The notes under the pieces were generated by a model, which did no database searches, had not been told where the DNA came from, and saw only the letters and a program-made list of their open reading frames with translations. This document shows positions 36,382-45,713 of a stretch of 64,000 nucleotides of DNA, one piece after another. The DNA is from Rhodobiaceae bacterium. Lineage in GTDB: Bacteria; Pseudomonadota; Alphaproteobacteria; Parvibaculales; Parvibaculaceae. How positions within the stretch are numbered: position 1 is the first letter of the stretch; every line of letters begins with the position of its first letter. The stretch is taken from assembly GCA_003330885.1 (NCBI GenBank), contig CP030277.1, positions 2,046,001 to 2,110,000 of the forward strand, read 5' to 3'. The position numbers were made by a program, and so were the translations under genes.

Positions 36382-36575
36382 CAAAAATCTGCCTTCTCAC
36401 AACCTTGTCATGTCCCCGAAAGTATCCTCAGGACCGAAAGCCGGGCCATAATGGCCGAATTGGCGGTCACAAAGGGGACACGAGTCCCGCTACACTGGCC
36501 AAACGAAGACAAAAAGCCACCGATTCCCCCGTGCCGGGCCTTATTCCCGTCTCACGCAACCATATATGTAGGGCA

Positions 36576-37574
36576 ATGCAGACAGTCAGTGAAGAAGGCG
36601 GCGACGTCGTCAAAGAAATTGAAGCCGCCGGTGAGAAGATCGCCCGAGCGAAATCCGCCATTGGCGAGATCATCTATGGGCAGGAATCCGTCGTCGACCA
36701 GACACTGATAACCGTCCTGGCCGGCGGCCACGCTCTTCTTGTCGGTGTCCCAGGCCTTGCCAAGACCTTGCTCGTCCACACCATGGGCACGGTTCTGGGG
36801 TTGGATGATAAGCGCGTTCAATTCACGCCCGATCTCATGCCCGCAGATATTGTGGGCTCAGAAGTCCTGGAAGAAAGCGAGAGCGGAAAACGCAGCTTCC
36901 GCTTCATTCCCGGTCCTGTGTTTTGCCAACTTCTCATGGCCGACGAAATCAACCGCGCCAGCCCCCGCACCCAGTCCGCTTTGCTGCAGGCCATGCAGGA
37001 ACACCACGTGACCGTTGCCGGACAACGTCACGAACTGCCCCGGCCCTTCCATGTGTTGGCGACGCAGAACCCACTGGAGCAGGAAGGCACTTATCCGTTG
37101 CCTGAAGCCCAGCTCGACCGGTTTTTGATGGAAATCGACGTCCATTATCCTGACCTGGAAGCCGAACGCCGCATGTTGCTCGCAACCACCGGGTCAGATG
37201 AAGCAACAGCAAAGCAGGTTCTCACCTCAGAGGAACTGCAGCAGATCCAGCGCCTTGTTCGCCGCATTCCCGTCGGCGATCAGGTCGTCGATGCCATCCT
37301 GGAGCTCGTGCGAAGCGCCCGACCAAACGAAGGGGATGTGGCTGAGGTTGCAGAACATGTTGCCTGGGGCCCCGGCCCTCGGGCGAGCCAGGCCCTTATG
37401 CTCGCCGTTCGCGTTCGCGCCCTGATGGATGGCCGCTTTGCGCCTTCCATCGATGACGTGGTCGCCCTGGCAGAACCCATTCTCCGCCATCGCATGGCGC
37501 TGACATTTGCAGCCCGCGCAGAAGGCGTCACTATTGCCGGAGTGATTGACCGCTTGACGAAACGGCTGGGGTAA
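36576..37574 (+). CDS. MoxR-family AAA+ ATPase
   Basis: A 332-residue AAA+ chaperone-like ATPase: Walker A GVPGLAKT, Walker B MADEINRASP, sensor ATQNPLEQEGTYPLPEAQLDRF (in parts) and a helical lid. MoxR proteins mature or activate vWA-domain partners. ATG 36576 has AGGG five bases before it; the frame extends upstream to 36324 but overlaps the divergent DUF1285 gene and lacks homology. It leads the operon DUF58-DUF4159-membrane protein. Confidence 0.93.
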   Translation: MQTVSEEGGDVVKEIEAAGEKIARAKSAIGEIIYGQESVVDQTLITVLAGGHALLVGVPGLAKTLLVHTMGTVLGLDDKRVQFTPDLMPADIVGSEVLEESESGKRSFRFIPGPVFCQLLMADEINRASPRTQSALLQAMQEHHVTVAGQRHELPRPFHVLATQNPLEQEGTYPLPEAQLDRFLMEIDVHYPDLEAERRMLLATTGSDEATAKQVLTSEELQQIQRLVRRIPVGDQVVDAILELVRSARPNEGDVAEVAEHVAWGPGPRASQALMLAVRVRALMDGRFAPSIDDVVALAEPILRHRMALTFAARAEGVTIAGVIDRLTKRLG

Positions 37575-37582
37575 TACGCCTT

Positions 37583-38506
37583 ATGGCCAAAATGTCGACC
37601 AGCCCCAGTGACACGACCACTTTTGCTGAAGCCCAGTCTCTTGCGGCAGGTCTGCCGCCATTGATGGCAGAGGCAGAGCGTGTCGCGACCACGGTCGAGC
37701 AAGGCATACATGGACGCAGGCGCACTGGACCTGGCGAAAGCTTCTGGCAATACAGGCGCTATGATGCAGGAGACACGGCCAACGCTGTTGACTGGCGCCA
37801 GTCCGCCCGATCCCAACATCTCTTCGTGCGAGAAAATGAATGGGATGCCTCCCAAAGCGTATGGCTTTGGTGCGATCAATCAGCATCCATGTCTTACAGG
37901 TCGGACCTCGCCCCCTGCCTCAAGAGAGACCGCGCCCTTGTCTTGGGGTTAGCCCTCGCCAACCTCTTGACCCGAGCAGGAGAGCGGGTGGCAGCTCTCG
38001 GCCAGGACGGCATACCTAGTAGCGGTCGCACGGGGCTTAATCGGCTGACCAATCATTGGCTGAGCGACAAAGCGCAGGCAAGCGAGCATTCCGGCCTGCC
38101 GCCCCTTCAGGGCCTTCCGCGATATGCCACCATGGTGCTAATCGGAGACTTTCTTGATCCAACAGCGGCCCTTACAAAGCGTGTCCGGCAGCTTGCCGCC
38201 TCCGGTGTAGCCGGTCATCTTGTGCAGGTTCTGGATCCGGCGGAGACCGACCTCCCCTTTGATGGACGCACAGAATTTGAAGGAGTTGAAGAAGACCTCA
38301 AGCTTCTAGTGAGCCGGGCTGAGACCATTCGCACTGCCTATCAGGACCGGCTTGCCAGCCACCAGGCAGTCTTGCGCGACATGGCGAGATCAATCAGCTG
38401 GTCTTTTGCCACACACCGGACGGACCATTCAGCGACCAGCGCCCTTCTATCGCTCTACGGGATCATTTCAGGCGCGCCTGATGCAATTCAGATGGCGAGG
38501 TCCTGA
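37583..38506 (+). CDS. DUF58 domain-containing protein
   Basis: A 307-residue protein with the DUF58 core FWQYRRYDAGDTANAVDWRQSARS and a vWA-like strand with a partial MIDAS motif (DQSASM). It follows moxR by eight bases, and its stop overlaps the start of the next gene (TGATG). In this type of cluster DUF58 proteins are thought to be the vWA substrate of the MoxR ATPase; direct evidence here is context only. Confidence 0.9.
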   Translation: MAKMSTSPSDTTTFAEAQSLAAGLPPLMAEAERVATTVEQGIHGRRRTGPGESFWQYRRYDAGDTANAVDWRQSARSQHLFVRENEWDASQSVWLWCDQSASMSYRSDLAPCLKRDRALVLGLALANLLTRAGERVAALGQDGIPSSGRTGLNRLTNHWLSDKAQASEHSGLPPLQGLPRYATMVLIGDFLDPTAALTKRVRQLAASGVAGHLVQVLDPAETDLPFDGRTEFEGVEEDLKLLVSRAETIRTAYQDRLASHQAVLRDMARSISWSFATHRTDHSATSALLSLYGIISGAPDAIQMARS

Positions 38507-41271
38507 TGCTCTCCCTTGGCCCCCTCGCCTTTGCGGCCCCCTGGGTCTTGATCGGCCTGCTGAGCCTGCCGGTCATCTGGTGGCTGTTACGTGCCACACC
38601 GCCCGCGCCACAACGGGTGCGGTTTCCGGCCATCCGACTTCTTCTGGGGCTTGTGCCGGAAACGGAAAGCCCCGCGCATACGCCCCTCTGGCTGCTTCTT
38701 CTACGGCTGACATTGGCGGCACTAATCATTATCGCGCTTAGCTCACCGCTTTGGCGACCAGCCGAACGCATCGCCGGATCAGGCCCACTTCTGATCATCA
38801 TCGACAATGGCTGGGCGTCAGCCGCGGATTGGTCACAGCGCGAGGCGCTCGCAGCGAGCCTCATCACGCAAGCCGCCCGCGACAATCGCCGCGTTGCCAT
38901 TACCGGCTCTGCGCCTGAGGCCATTCCAGAAGCGCTCTCTTTCGAAGGGTCATCAAAGGCTGAAAGCCGCTTGGGCGCCCTTCAGCCTCACCCCCTTGAT
39001 GTGGATCGCTCCACACTGATAGAGAAGCTTGAAACGCTTACTGAAAAACCCAGTCAGACGATCTGGATTTCCGATGGCCTAGAGGATGGTGCGGCGGACG
39101 CTCTTGCAGCTTATCTGACCTCACTTAATACGGACATCGAACTCATCGAGCCGTTGGCGAGTGACCAGGCTCTCGCCCTCCTTCCGCCTGCTACCGGAAC
39201 GGGAACCGTCACCGTGCCGGTCATTCGCGCGACCCAAGCAGCCCTTCATCAGGGAGATATCACGGCTTTTGCAGTCGATGGACGCCCTCTCGGGCGTGTC
39301 TCTTTCTCGTTTTCAGACAATGAGCTCCAAACCGAAGCCGTTTTCAACCTTCCATTGGAGCTTCGAAATGAAATCTCCCGCATCTCATTGAGCAGCAATG
39401 CAACAGCTGGAAGCACTCTGGTGCTGGATGAGCGCTGGCGGCGGCGCACACTCGGTATGGTGTCCGGCACAGCAAAAGACCAGCCGCTGCTCTCCGACCT
39501 TTATTATCTGGAACGGGCGCTCGAACCCTTTGTCGACGTCCGCACCCCTGCCGGCGAAGAGGAAGAAACAAGTCCGATCGCTCAATTGCTGGCGGAACCG
39601 CTTTCCGTATTGCTTCTGGCAGATCTTGGACGCCTATCACCACCCGACGTGGAAATCGCATCCGAATGGGTCAAGGATGGCGGCGTGCTGGTCCGTTTTG
39701 CAGGCCCCCGCCTTGCGGCCCAAGCCGATCCACTCATTCCCGTGCCGCTGCGATCTGGCGGGCGCGAGCTCGGCGGGGCGCTTTCCTGGACAGAACCACA
39801 AACACTGGCGCCATTCGCCGCCGATAGTCCATTTTCCGGCATCACTGTCCCCGAAGACGTCGCAGTAAAAAGACAAGTCCTTGCCGATCCCCGCGGCAAT
39901 CTGACAGGTCGCGTTTGGGCTCAGTTGAAAGATGGCACCCCACTAGTGACAGCACGCGCCGACGGAGACGGATGGATCGTGCTCTTTCATGTCACTGCAA
40001 ATGCTGAATGGTCCAATCTGGCGCTTTCAGGGCTCTACGTGGACATGCTACGGCGCTTAGTTGATCTCGCCCAGGGAACCGCGGTCGCACAAGACGCCAA
40101 CACCGGCGCAACACTGACACCCCGCACCATGCTTGATGCCTATGGCAACTTCACCCCACCACCGCCCTGGACAACACCAGTCTCTCGTGCGGACATCGCA
40201 ACGATAGAGCCGACTGCCATTCATCCTCCCGGTCTTTATGGAGATGCGGGATCCGCACGCGCGCTCAACCTCACCAACGCCGACACGGTGCTCACCCCCC
40301 TTCCCGAATTGGAAGGCGTGACCACGCGCCGAACCTTTGCGCGTGGCAACGAACTGGAGCTTAAAGCCCCCATCTTCGTCATCGCGCTTCTCATGCTTCT
40401 GGCAGACGGGATTGCTGCGCTGGTTTTGAGTGGGAAGCTTTCACGACGGAAATTTTCCAAAGCCCAGCCTGCTGCATTGGGCATAGCAGCCATCCTGCTC
40501 GTCGTAACACCAGGCACGGCGGAAGCTGCAGAGAGCGATGACGCAGCTCTTGCCGCGGTCCTTGAAACCCATCTTGCCTATGTCTTGACCGGGGATGGAG
40601 ACCTGGATGAGTTAAGCCGAGCCGGTCTCACAGGCCTAAGCGACGCACTGCGCCGCCGCACCGCACTGGAGCCCGGCGCACCGATCGGCGTCAACATTGA
40701 GCGTGACGAGCTAGCGTTTTTCCCTCTCTTATATTGGCCTATTAGTGAGTTTCAATCAGACATATCACCAGCTGGGCTGGCGCGGATTGAGACCTATATG
40801 CGCCAGGGTGGAACCATCCTCTTCGACACACGCGATCAAGACCGCGCCATTCAGGGCCTCACCACCAAATCGAGCCAGGCCTTGCGCGATCTTCTGGAAC
40901 AGCTCGACATCCCGCCGCTGGAGCCCGTGCCAGATACCCATGTGCTGACAAAAGCTTTTTATCTGCTGGCCGATTTCCCTGGCCGCTGGGACGGCGGGCA
41001 TCTCTGGATTGAACGCGCCCGCGCCGGCGATGGCGCAACCTCGACAAGCAATGATGGTGTCTCCGCCATCCTGATTGGATCAAACGATTATGCAGGCGCC
41101 TGGGCGCGCGATGCATCGGGACGTGCACTTTATGCAGCCGTTCCCGGCGGCGAACGCCAACGGGAAATTGCAACACGGACCGGCGTGAACATTGTCATGT
41201 ACGCGCTCACCGGCAACTACAAAGCAGATCAGGTTCATCTGCCTGCCCTTCTAGAACGGTTGGGGCAATGA
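38506..41271 (+). CDS. DUF4159/BatA-like membrane protein
   Basis: A 921-residue protein with an N-terminal BatA-type double TM region (about 8-27, then 60-80, spanning PLAFAAPWVLIGLLSLPVIWW and LRLTLAALIIIALSS), a long periplasmic vWA-like part, a second TM pair near 620-675 (LKAPIFVIALLMLLADGIAALVL and AILLVVTPGTAEAAE), then a C-terminal DUF4159 domain (LAFFPLLYWPISEFQSD, GGTILFDTRDQD). Length and order fit the alphaproteobacterial MoxR-associated family. Starts within the DUF58 stop and is followed one base later by the next gene. Confidence 0.9.
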   Translation: MLSLGPLAFAAPWVLIGLLSLPVIWWLLRATPPAPQRVRFPAIRLLLGLVPETESPAHTPLWLLLLRLTLAALIIIALSSPLWRPAERIAGSGPLLIIIDNGWASAADWSQREALAASLITQAARDNRRVAITGSAPEAIPEALSFEGSSKAESRLGALQPHPLDVDRSTLIEKLETLTEKPSQTIWISDGLEDGAADALAAYLTSLNTDIELIEPLASDQALALLPPATGTGTVTVPVIRATQAALHQGDITAFAVDGRPLGRVSFSFSDNELQTEAVFNLPLELRNEISRISLSSNATAGSTLVLDERWRRRTLGMVSGTAKDQPLLSDLYYLERALEPFVDVRTPAGEEEETSPIAQLLAEPLSVLLLADLGRLSPPDVEIASEWVKDGGVLVRFAGPRLAAQADPLIPVPLRSGGRELGGALSWTEPQTLAPFAADSPFSGITVPEDVAVKRQVLADPRGNLTGRVWAQLKDGTPLVTARADGDGWIVLFHVTANAEWSNLALSGLYVDMLRRLVDLAQGTAVAQDANTGATLTPRTMLDAYGNFTPPPPWTTPVSRADIATIEPTAIHPPGLYGDAGSARALNLTNADTVLTPLPELEGVTTRRTFARGNELELKAPIFVIALLMLLADGIAALVLSGKLSRRKFSKAQPAALGIAAILLVVTPGTAEAAESDDAALAAVLETHLAYVLTGDGDLDELSRAGLTGLSDALRRRTALEPGAPIGVNIERDELAFFPLLYWPISEFQSDISPAGLARIETYMRQGGTILFDTRDQDRAIQGLTTKSSQALRDLLEQLDIPPLEPVPDTHVLTKAFYLLADFPGRWDGGHLWIERARAGDGATSTSNDGVSAILIGSNDYAGAWARDASGRALYAAVPGGERQREIATRTGVNIVMYALTGNYKADQVHLPALLERLGQ

Positions 41272-41272
41272 C

Positions 41273-43333
41273 ATGAGCTGGAGTCTCGTCGCAGATCCGT
41301 TGATCGCACCCATATGGCTTGCAGCCCTCGGGGTTCTAGCGCTTGCCGCTACCTTCGGCGCAGCCTGGCTCCGGGCGCCAGGCACAATTTATCGCGCCGC
41401 CGCCTTCGTTGTCTTACTGGGCCTCCTCGCCAATCCGACACTGCGAGAGGAAGACCGTGAACCGATTGACGATGTGGCCGTGCTCCTGATCGACAATAGC
41501 GCCAGCATGAAACTGGGTCAGAGATCAGAAACACGCGACGCCGCGGTGACCCGCTTAAAAAGCCAACTTGATCTAATGCCGGACCTCGACGTGCGCATTG
41601 TCGAAAGCGACAAAGCTGCCAAAGACGGCGGCACGGCCCTCTTCGGCACTCTGGATGGCGCTATCGCAGATGTTCCCCGTGAGCGCCTTGCAGGTGTTCT
41701 CATTGTGAGCGATGGGCAAGTGCACGATACACCCCCAAGTCTTGCGGCACTCGGCATTGACGCCCCTTTACACGGCATTCTGGTTGGTGACCCCAAAGCC
41801 GCAGACCGCAAACTCATTGTTGAAGAGGCAACACGCTTCGGTATCGTTGGCGAACCCATTACCATTCGTTTTCGCGTGGACGAGGAAGGCAACGAGCAAG
41901 TCCGACCCGTGAGCGTAGAAGTACGGCTAAACGGGGAACGCGTTAATCAGCTGAACGTCAAACCCGGGGACGAAACGACGACCGCGCTGGCTCTGCCCCA
42001 TGGCGGTGAGAATGTGGTGGAGATCATCGCGGAAACACTGCCCGATGAGCTAACAACTCAGAACAATAAAGCGACATTGGTCCTTACAGGCATTCGCGAC
42101 AGGCTGCGGGTCCTCCTGGTCTCCGGCGAACCCCATGCTGGAGAAAGAACCTGGCGCAATCTCCTTAAAGCTGATCCATCGGTCGACCTGGTTCACTTCA
42201 CCATTCTACGGCCACCTGAAAAGCAGGACGGCACGCCAATCTCAGAGCTGTCGCTCATCGCCTTTCCGACCCGCGAGCTTTTTTCCGCAAAGCTGGATGA
42301 ATTCGATCTCATCATTTTCGATCGCTACCGCCGTCGCGGTGTGCTGCCCATCGTCTATCTTGGAAATGTTGCCCGCTATGTGGAAAATGGGGGTGCTGTG
42401 CTCGCAGCCGCCGGGCCAGCTTTTGCCTCCCCTTTCTCCATCTATCGCACACCCTTAGCGGGAATTCTCCCAGCCCAACCAACCGGACAGGTCGTCGAGG
42501 AAGGCTTCAGAGCCACCTTGACAGAGGACGGAAGCCGACACCCTGTCACCGCGGCCCTTCCGGGCAGTGAGACAAGCCCGCCGAGCTGGGGCCGCTGGTT
42601 TCGTCTGATTGAAGCTGCACAAACGTCAGGGCGCGCCGTGATGGAAGGCCCTGAGGGGCGCCCGCTTATGGTTCTCGACACAGTGGGCGAAGGACGGGTG
42701 GCACAACTTCTGTCAGACCATGCCTGGCTCTGGGCACGCGGCTTTGAAGGGGGCGGCCCTCAGGCAGAAATGCTCCGGCGTCTGGCGCACTGGCTAATGA
42801 AAGAACCTGACCTGGAAGAAGAACGGCTCCTCGCCACCGGCAATGATGGGAGTCTGACCATAGAGCGGCGAACCATGGCGTCTGAAGCAGAACCAGTCAC
42901 CGTAACGCTGCCATCTGGAACGACAGAGACACTTATCTTGTCAGAGACTGCCCCTGGCCGATTTACCGGCAGCATCGCAACTGAAGAGATCGGCCTTCAT
43001 CAGGCGGCTGATTCAGCATTGCAGGCCGTTGCCGCCGTTGGTCCGGCAAATCCCCGTGAATTCAAAGACGTTCGATCAACGCAAGAACCGCTTGCTCCTC
43101 TGATTGCTGAGAGTAACGGCGGGACCTTCTGGATCAACGAATTGGGCGAAGCACCGACATTGCGCAGCGTGCGCGCCGGGCGTGATGCCGCAGGCGATGC
43201 CTGGGCAGGCTTACGGCGCAATGGTGGCTATGTGCTGAAAGCGGTGACACAAGTGCCGTTGCTCTCCCCCTTGATTGCCCTGCCTCTGATGATCGGCCTT
43301 TTACTTCTTGGTTGGCGGCGTGAAAGCAAATAG
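41273..43333 (+). CDS. membrane protein with vWA-like domain, MoxR cluster
   Basis: A 686-residue protein: two N-terminal TM segments (IWLAALGVLALAATFGAAWL, IYRAAAFVVLLGLLA), a vWA-like domain with the MIDAS start DNSASM (about 71-76), then a glutamine amidotransferase-like segment (VLLVSGEPHAGERTW ... LIIFDRYRR), and a C-terminal TM (LSPLIALPLMIGLLLLGW). It is the last gene of the MoxR cluster and is convergent to a GNAT gene nine bases on. Probably acts with the DUF4159 partner at the inner membrane; cellular role unknown. Confidence 0.87.
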   Translation: MSWSLVADPLIAPIWLAALGVLALAATFGAAWLRAPGTIYRAAAFVVLLGLLANPTLREEDREPIDDVAVLLIDNSASMKLGQRSETRDAAVTRLKSQLDLMPDLDVRIVESDKAAKDGGTALFGTLDGAIADVPRERLAGVLIVSDGQVHDTPPSLAALGIDAPLHGILVGDPKAADRKLIVEEATRFGIVGEPITIRFRVDEEGNEQVRPVSVEVRLNGERVNQLNVKPGDETTTALALPHGGENVVEIIAETLPDELTTQNNKATLVLTGIRDRLRVLLVSGEPHAGERTWRNLLKADPSVDLVHFTILRPPEKQDGTPISELSLIAFPTRELFSAKLDEFDLIIFDRYRRRGVLPIVYLGNVARYVENGGAVLAAAGPAFASPFSIYRTPLAGILPAQPTGQVVEEGFRATLTEDGSRHPVTAALPGSETSPPSWGRWFRLIEAAQTSGRAVMEGPEGRPLMVLDTVGEGRVAQLLSDHAWLWARGFEGGGPQAEMLRRLAHWLMKEPDLEEERLLATGNDGSLTIERRTMASEAEPVTVTLPSGTTETLILSETAPGRFTGSIATEEIGLHQAADSALQAVAAVGPANPREFKDVRSTQEPLAPLIAESNGGTFWINELGEAPTLRSVRAGRDAAGDAWAGLRRNGGYVLKAVTQVPLLSPLIALPLMIGLLLLGWRRESK

Positions 43334-43342
43334 CCAAACCGC

Positions 43343-43846
43343 TCAAGCGCCCTTCTCTACAGTGCCTGAAACAGCGTCAAATCCACCAGGCACAAGCTCA
43401 CAGTAAAGCAAACGGCTCTTATCAACAGGTCCGGGCAAGGCAATCTTGCCGGGTGGCACCTGCTTAAAGCCGACTTTTGCGTAGTAGGGTGCATCGCCGA
43501 CCAGAATAACAAACTGATGCCCTTCGGCGCGCGCTGCATCGAGCGCGGTTCGCATAAGATCAAGACCGCCACCCTGCCCGCGCACAGACGGGTCCATAGC
43601 CAGAGGACCAAGCAGCAATCCTTGGTTGCCACCAATCACCAAAGGGGAAAACCGTATACTGCCAACCATCCGGGATGCACCCCCCACGTCGGTAAAGGCA
43701 ACAAAACTCAAAGACGACACGGGCGGCACGCCTTCGCGCATCCGGTAAGCGGTTTTGGCAAAACGTCCAGGGCCAAAACTCAGGTCGTGCAAAGCTTCAA
43801 TATCTGCTTCATGCGCCGGGGTTTCCGGGAGAATGTCGAACAGCAT
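43343..43846 (-). CDS. GNAT-family N-acetyltransferase (YhbS-like)
   Basis: A 167-residue acetyl-CoA dependent acetyltransferase. The acetyl-CoA loop is LAMDPSVRGQGGGLDLMRTAL (V-R-G-x-G-G-G variant of Q/RxxGxG/A), followed by FVILVGDAPYYAKVGFKQVP, the YhbS-type end. The substrate is unknown. It is convergent with the MoxR cluster. Confidence 0.87.
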   Translation of the reverse strand: MLFDILPETPAHEADIEALHDLSFGPGRFAKTAYRMREGVPPVSSLSFVAFTDVGGASRMVGSIRFSPLVIGGNQGLLLGPLAMDPSVRGQGGGLDLMRTALDAARAEGHQFVILVGDAPYYAKVGFKQVPPGKIALPGPVDKSRLLYCELVPGGFDAVSGTVEKGA

Positions 43847-44263
43847 GGGAGTAATCTTTCGAAACGGCCAAAGAACAGCAAGCTTTTGAGCGGCGCTTGT
43901 CTGGACTTGTCTCCAGCCGTTTAGAGGAAGGCAGGCACGCGCGCACGAAGATCGAGGGATTTGGTCCCCCGCTCGGTACGTCGTCGTCGCAAATGGGCTT
44001 TCGCCATAATCATCTTGCCGTCCTCAAATTCGCTGGCCTCAAACGACCGCGAAGAAGCTGAGGTAGCAGGGAAAAACCAAGCCGTCCAGAAAAACCGACT
44101 TCCTCGGCACCAGTTTCGCTACGGCAGCCTGGTCGCCAAAAGCAAAATTGGGGAAAAGACTGGCCCCATAAGGGTGCCTTCGGGTAGCTTCAGCGCCAAC
44201 AAATAAGCCGTTCAACACCGCTTGGGCGGCGACCAGATGAAAGACAAAACAGGGAGATGGCAC
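43847..44263. other. 417-base gap with no supported gene
   Basis: Between the GNAT start and the SDR start. Open frames exist on both strands (an 81-codon frame at 43961-44206, a 31-codon minus frame at 43921-44013 ending SLDLRARVPAFL) but none has a convincing ribosome site or a family I know. The region upstream of 44264 should hold the SDR promoter. It could include the remains of a gene. Confidence 0.5.
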
Positions 44264-45178
44264 ATGGGATTGCTTGAAGGAAAAGTCGTACTCGTGACCG
44301 GTGCGGCAAACGGCATCGGGAAAGAATGTGCGCTGATCGCCGCACGCCAGGGAGCCAAGGTCGTCGTGAACGATCTGGGCGGTAGCGTCGCTGGCGGGGA
44401 CGAAGGCAGCGCCGGTCCTGCGCAACAGGTAGCAGATGAGATCAAGGCAGCCGGTGGTGAAGCCGTCGTCAACTCAGACAGCGTCGCTATCAAAAGTGGT
44501 GCTGAGAACATGATCGCACAGGCCATGGATGAGTTTGGCGCTCTCCATACGATCATCAGCCCCGCAGGCATTTTGCGCGATGGCATGTTCCATAAAATGC
44601 CAGATGAAGATTGGGACTCTGTTCTGGAGGTCCACTTGAAGGGCTCCTACAACATGACCCGCGCTTCTGTGGAGCATTTCCGCAAACAGGAAGAAGGCAA
44701 CTATGTGCTCTTTACTTCCACGTCGGGCCTTATTGGCAATATCGGGCAGGCAAACTATGCCGCCGCGAAGATGGGCATTGTCGGCCTCTCCCGCATCATC
44801 GCCATGGAAGGCGCTATGAAGAACGTTCGCTCGAACGTCATTGCTCCTTTTGCCTGGACTCGGATGATTGCAACCATCCCTGTGAAGGACGAAGCATCCG
44901 CACAACGCGTAGACCGCATGAAAAACGCCATGCGGGCCGACCAGGTGGCAAACTTCGCCGTGGGCCTCTCCGCACCTGAGTGTGATGTGAGTGGCCAGAT
45001 CTTCTCCGTCCGCGGCAATGAAGTCTTCCTCTTCAGCCAACCCCGCCCTGTCCGTGCCGTTACGCGTCTCGAAGGTTGGACACCGGAGACACTTCTGTCG
45101 CACGGTTTCCCGGCAATGAAGGGCGACATGACCGATCTCGGTAACACTGCCTCAGTGTTCACCTGGGAACCGATCTAA
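44264..45178 (+). CDS. SDR-family oxidoreductase (MFE-2/17-beta-HSD4-like)
   Basis: A 304-residue short-chain dehydrogenase: GKVVLVTGAANGIGKECALIAA, VVVNDLGGSVAGGDEGS (the NDLGG plus insertion typical of the 3-hydroxyacyl-CoA dehydrogenase unit of peroxisomal MFE-2 relatives), Ser and Tyr-x3-Lys (NYAAAKMG). ATG 44264 has GGGAGA before it. It may act on a hydroxyacyl-CoA; this is inference from the insertion, and no MaoC or thiolase gene is adjacent. Confidence 0.87.
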   Translation: MGLLEGKVVLVTGAANGIGKECALIAARQGAKVVVNDLGGSVAGGDEGSAGPAQQVADEIKAAGGEAVVNSDSVAIKSGAENMIAQAMDEFGALHTIISPAGILRDGMFHKMPDEDWDSVLEVHLKGSYNMTRASVEHFRKQEEGNYVLFTSTSGLIGNIGQANYAAAKMGIVGLSRIIAMEGAMKNVRSNVIAPFAWTRMIATIPVKDEASAQRVDRMKNAMRADQVANFAVGLSAPECDVSGQIFSVRGNEVFLFSQPRPVRAVTRLEGWTPETLLSHGFPAMKGDMTDLGNTASVFTWEPI

Positions 45179-45200
45179 GCAACGCCTATGAGGATTGAGA

Positions 45201-45230
45201 AAGCCGCCGACACTGAAGTGTCGGCGGCTT
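45201..45230. terminator. bidirectional hairpin terminator
   Basis: AAGCCGCCGACACT, a GA loop, AGTGTCGGCGGCTT: a perfect 14-bp stem between the rightward SDR gene and the leftward small secreted protein gene. Rightward it is followed by ATTACGTTTT; leftward by TCTCAATCCTC. A strong stem with weak T-tract, placed to end both convergent transcripts. Confidence 0.8.
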
Positions 45231-45238
45231 ATTACGTT

Positions 45239-45571
45239 TTAGCGGAAGTATCGCTGCACTTCGCTGTAGCTTCGATCTGAACTATAGCGGAAGCGTGGAG
45301 GAAGCTGCTGGTGGAAAGCCAGAAGCTCCGGATTGTCTGTTGAACGAATCTGCCGCTCAACATCACCAAGCGTACAACCACCGCCAACGTTACTCACAGT
45401 TGAACCTGAGTTAATGCCAGCACAGACCCGTTCTGCTTCGCGCACAATCTGCGCATGAGTATTGTTGAGGGACTGAAGCGCTGCTTCAGATGCCGTTGAC
45501 GCCGCCTGCGCAGCACCAAGGGGAAGGGCCACTGCAGCTACACCTACTAGAGCAATCAAAGTCTTTTTCAT
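45239..45571 (-). CDS. small secreted UrcA-like protein, copy 1
   Basis: A 110-residue exported protein. From ATG 45571 it starts MKKTLIALVGVAAVALPLGAAQA, a typical signal peptide. The mature part (LQSLNNTHAQIVREAERVCA ... GGCTLGDVERQIRSTDNPELLAFHQQLP) has two cysteines and matches the layout of alphaproteobacterial UrcA-type proteins (LN-x-R-VC ... C-x-A-V-x-x-N-P-x-L). It is a tandem paralogue of the next gene. The AAGGAGA ribosome site is enclosed in a perfect hairpin (45573-45603), so translation is probably gated. Confidence 0.75.
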   Translation of the reverse strand: MKKTLIALVGVAAVALPLGAAQAASTASEAALQSLNNTHAQIVREAERVCAGINSGSTVSNVGGGCTLGDVERQIRSTDNPELLAFHQQLPPRFRYSSDRSYSEVQRYFR

Positions 45572-45572
45572 A

Positions 45573-45603
45573 ACTATCTCCTTTTGTCTGAGCAGGAGAT
45601 AGT
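45573..45603 (-). promoter_or_regulatory. hairpin masking the ribosome binding site
   Basis: On the minus strand ACTATCTCCT, an 11-base loop, then AGGAGATAGT, which contains the ribosome site and ends one base before ATG 45571. The two arms are perfect 10-bp complements, so in the mRNA the site is fully paired. This is the form of a translational switch, for example an RNA thermometer or a hairpin opened by a protein or small RNA. Confidence 0.75.
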
Positions 45604-45713
45604 CATCCGTAGTCAGATTACTCATCACATCCTGATCACACACAGAGATGTCACGCCTCGTGATTGAGGCCACACAAAATTCAAAGCCCTCAACACCTTC
45701 TAAGACGCTCCAC

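Noticed and set aside
36324-36575. Extended N-terminus of the MoxR ATPase
   Set aside because: Overlaps the divergent DUF1285 gene; MoxR homology begins after ATG 36576.
43961-44206. Open frame of 81 codons in the GNAT-SDR gap
   Set aside because: Biased Arg/Lys/Ser composition, no ribosome site, no recognisable domain; overlapping minus-strand frames of similar length.
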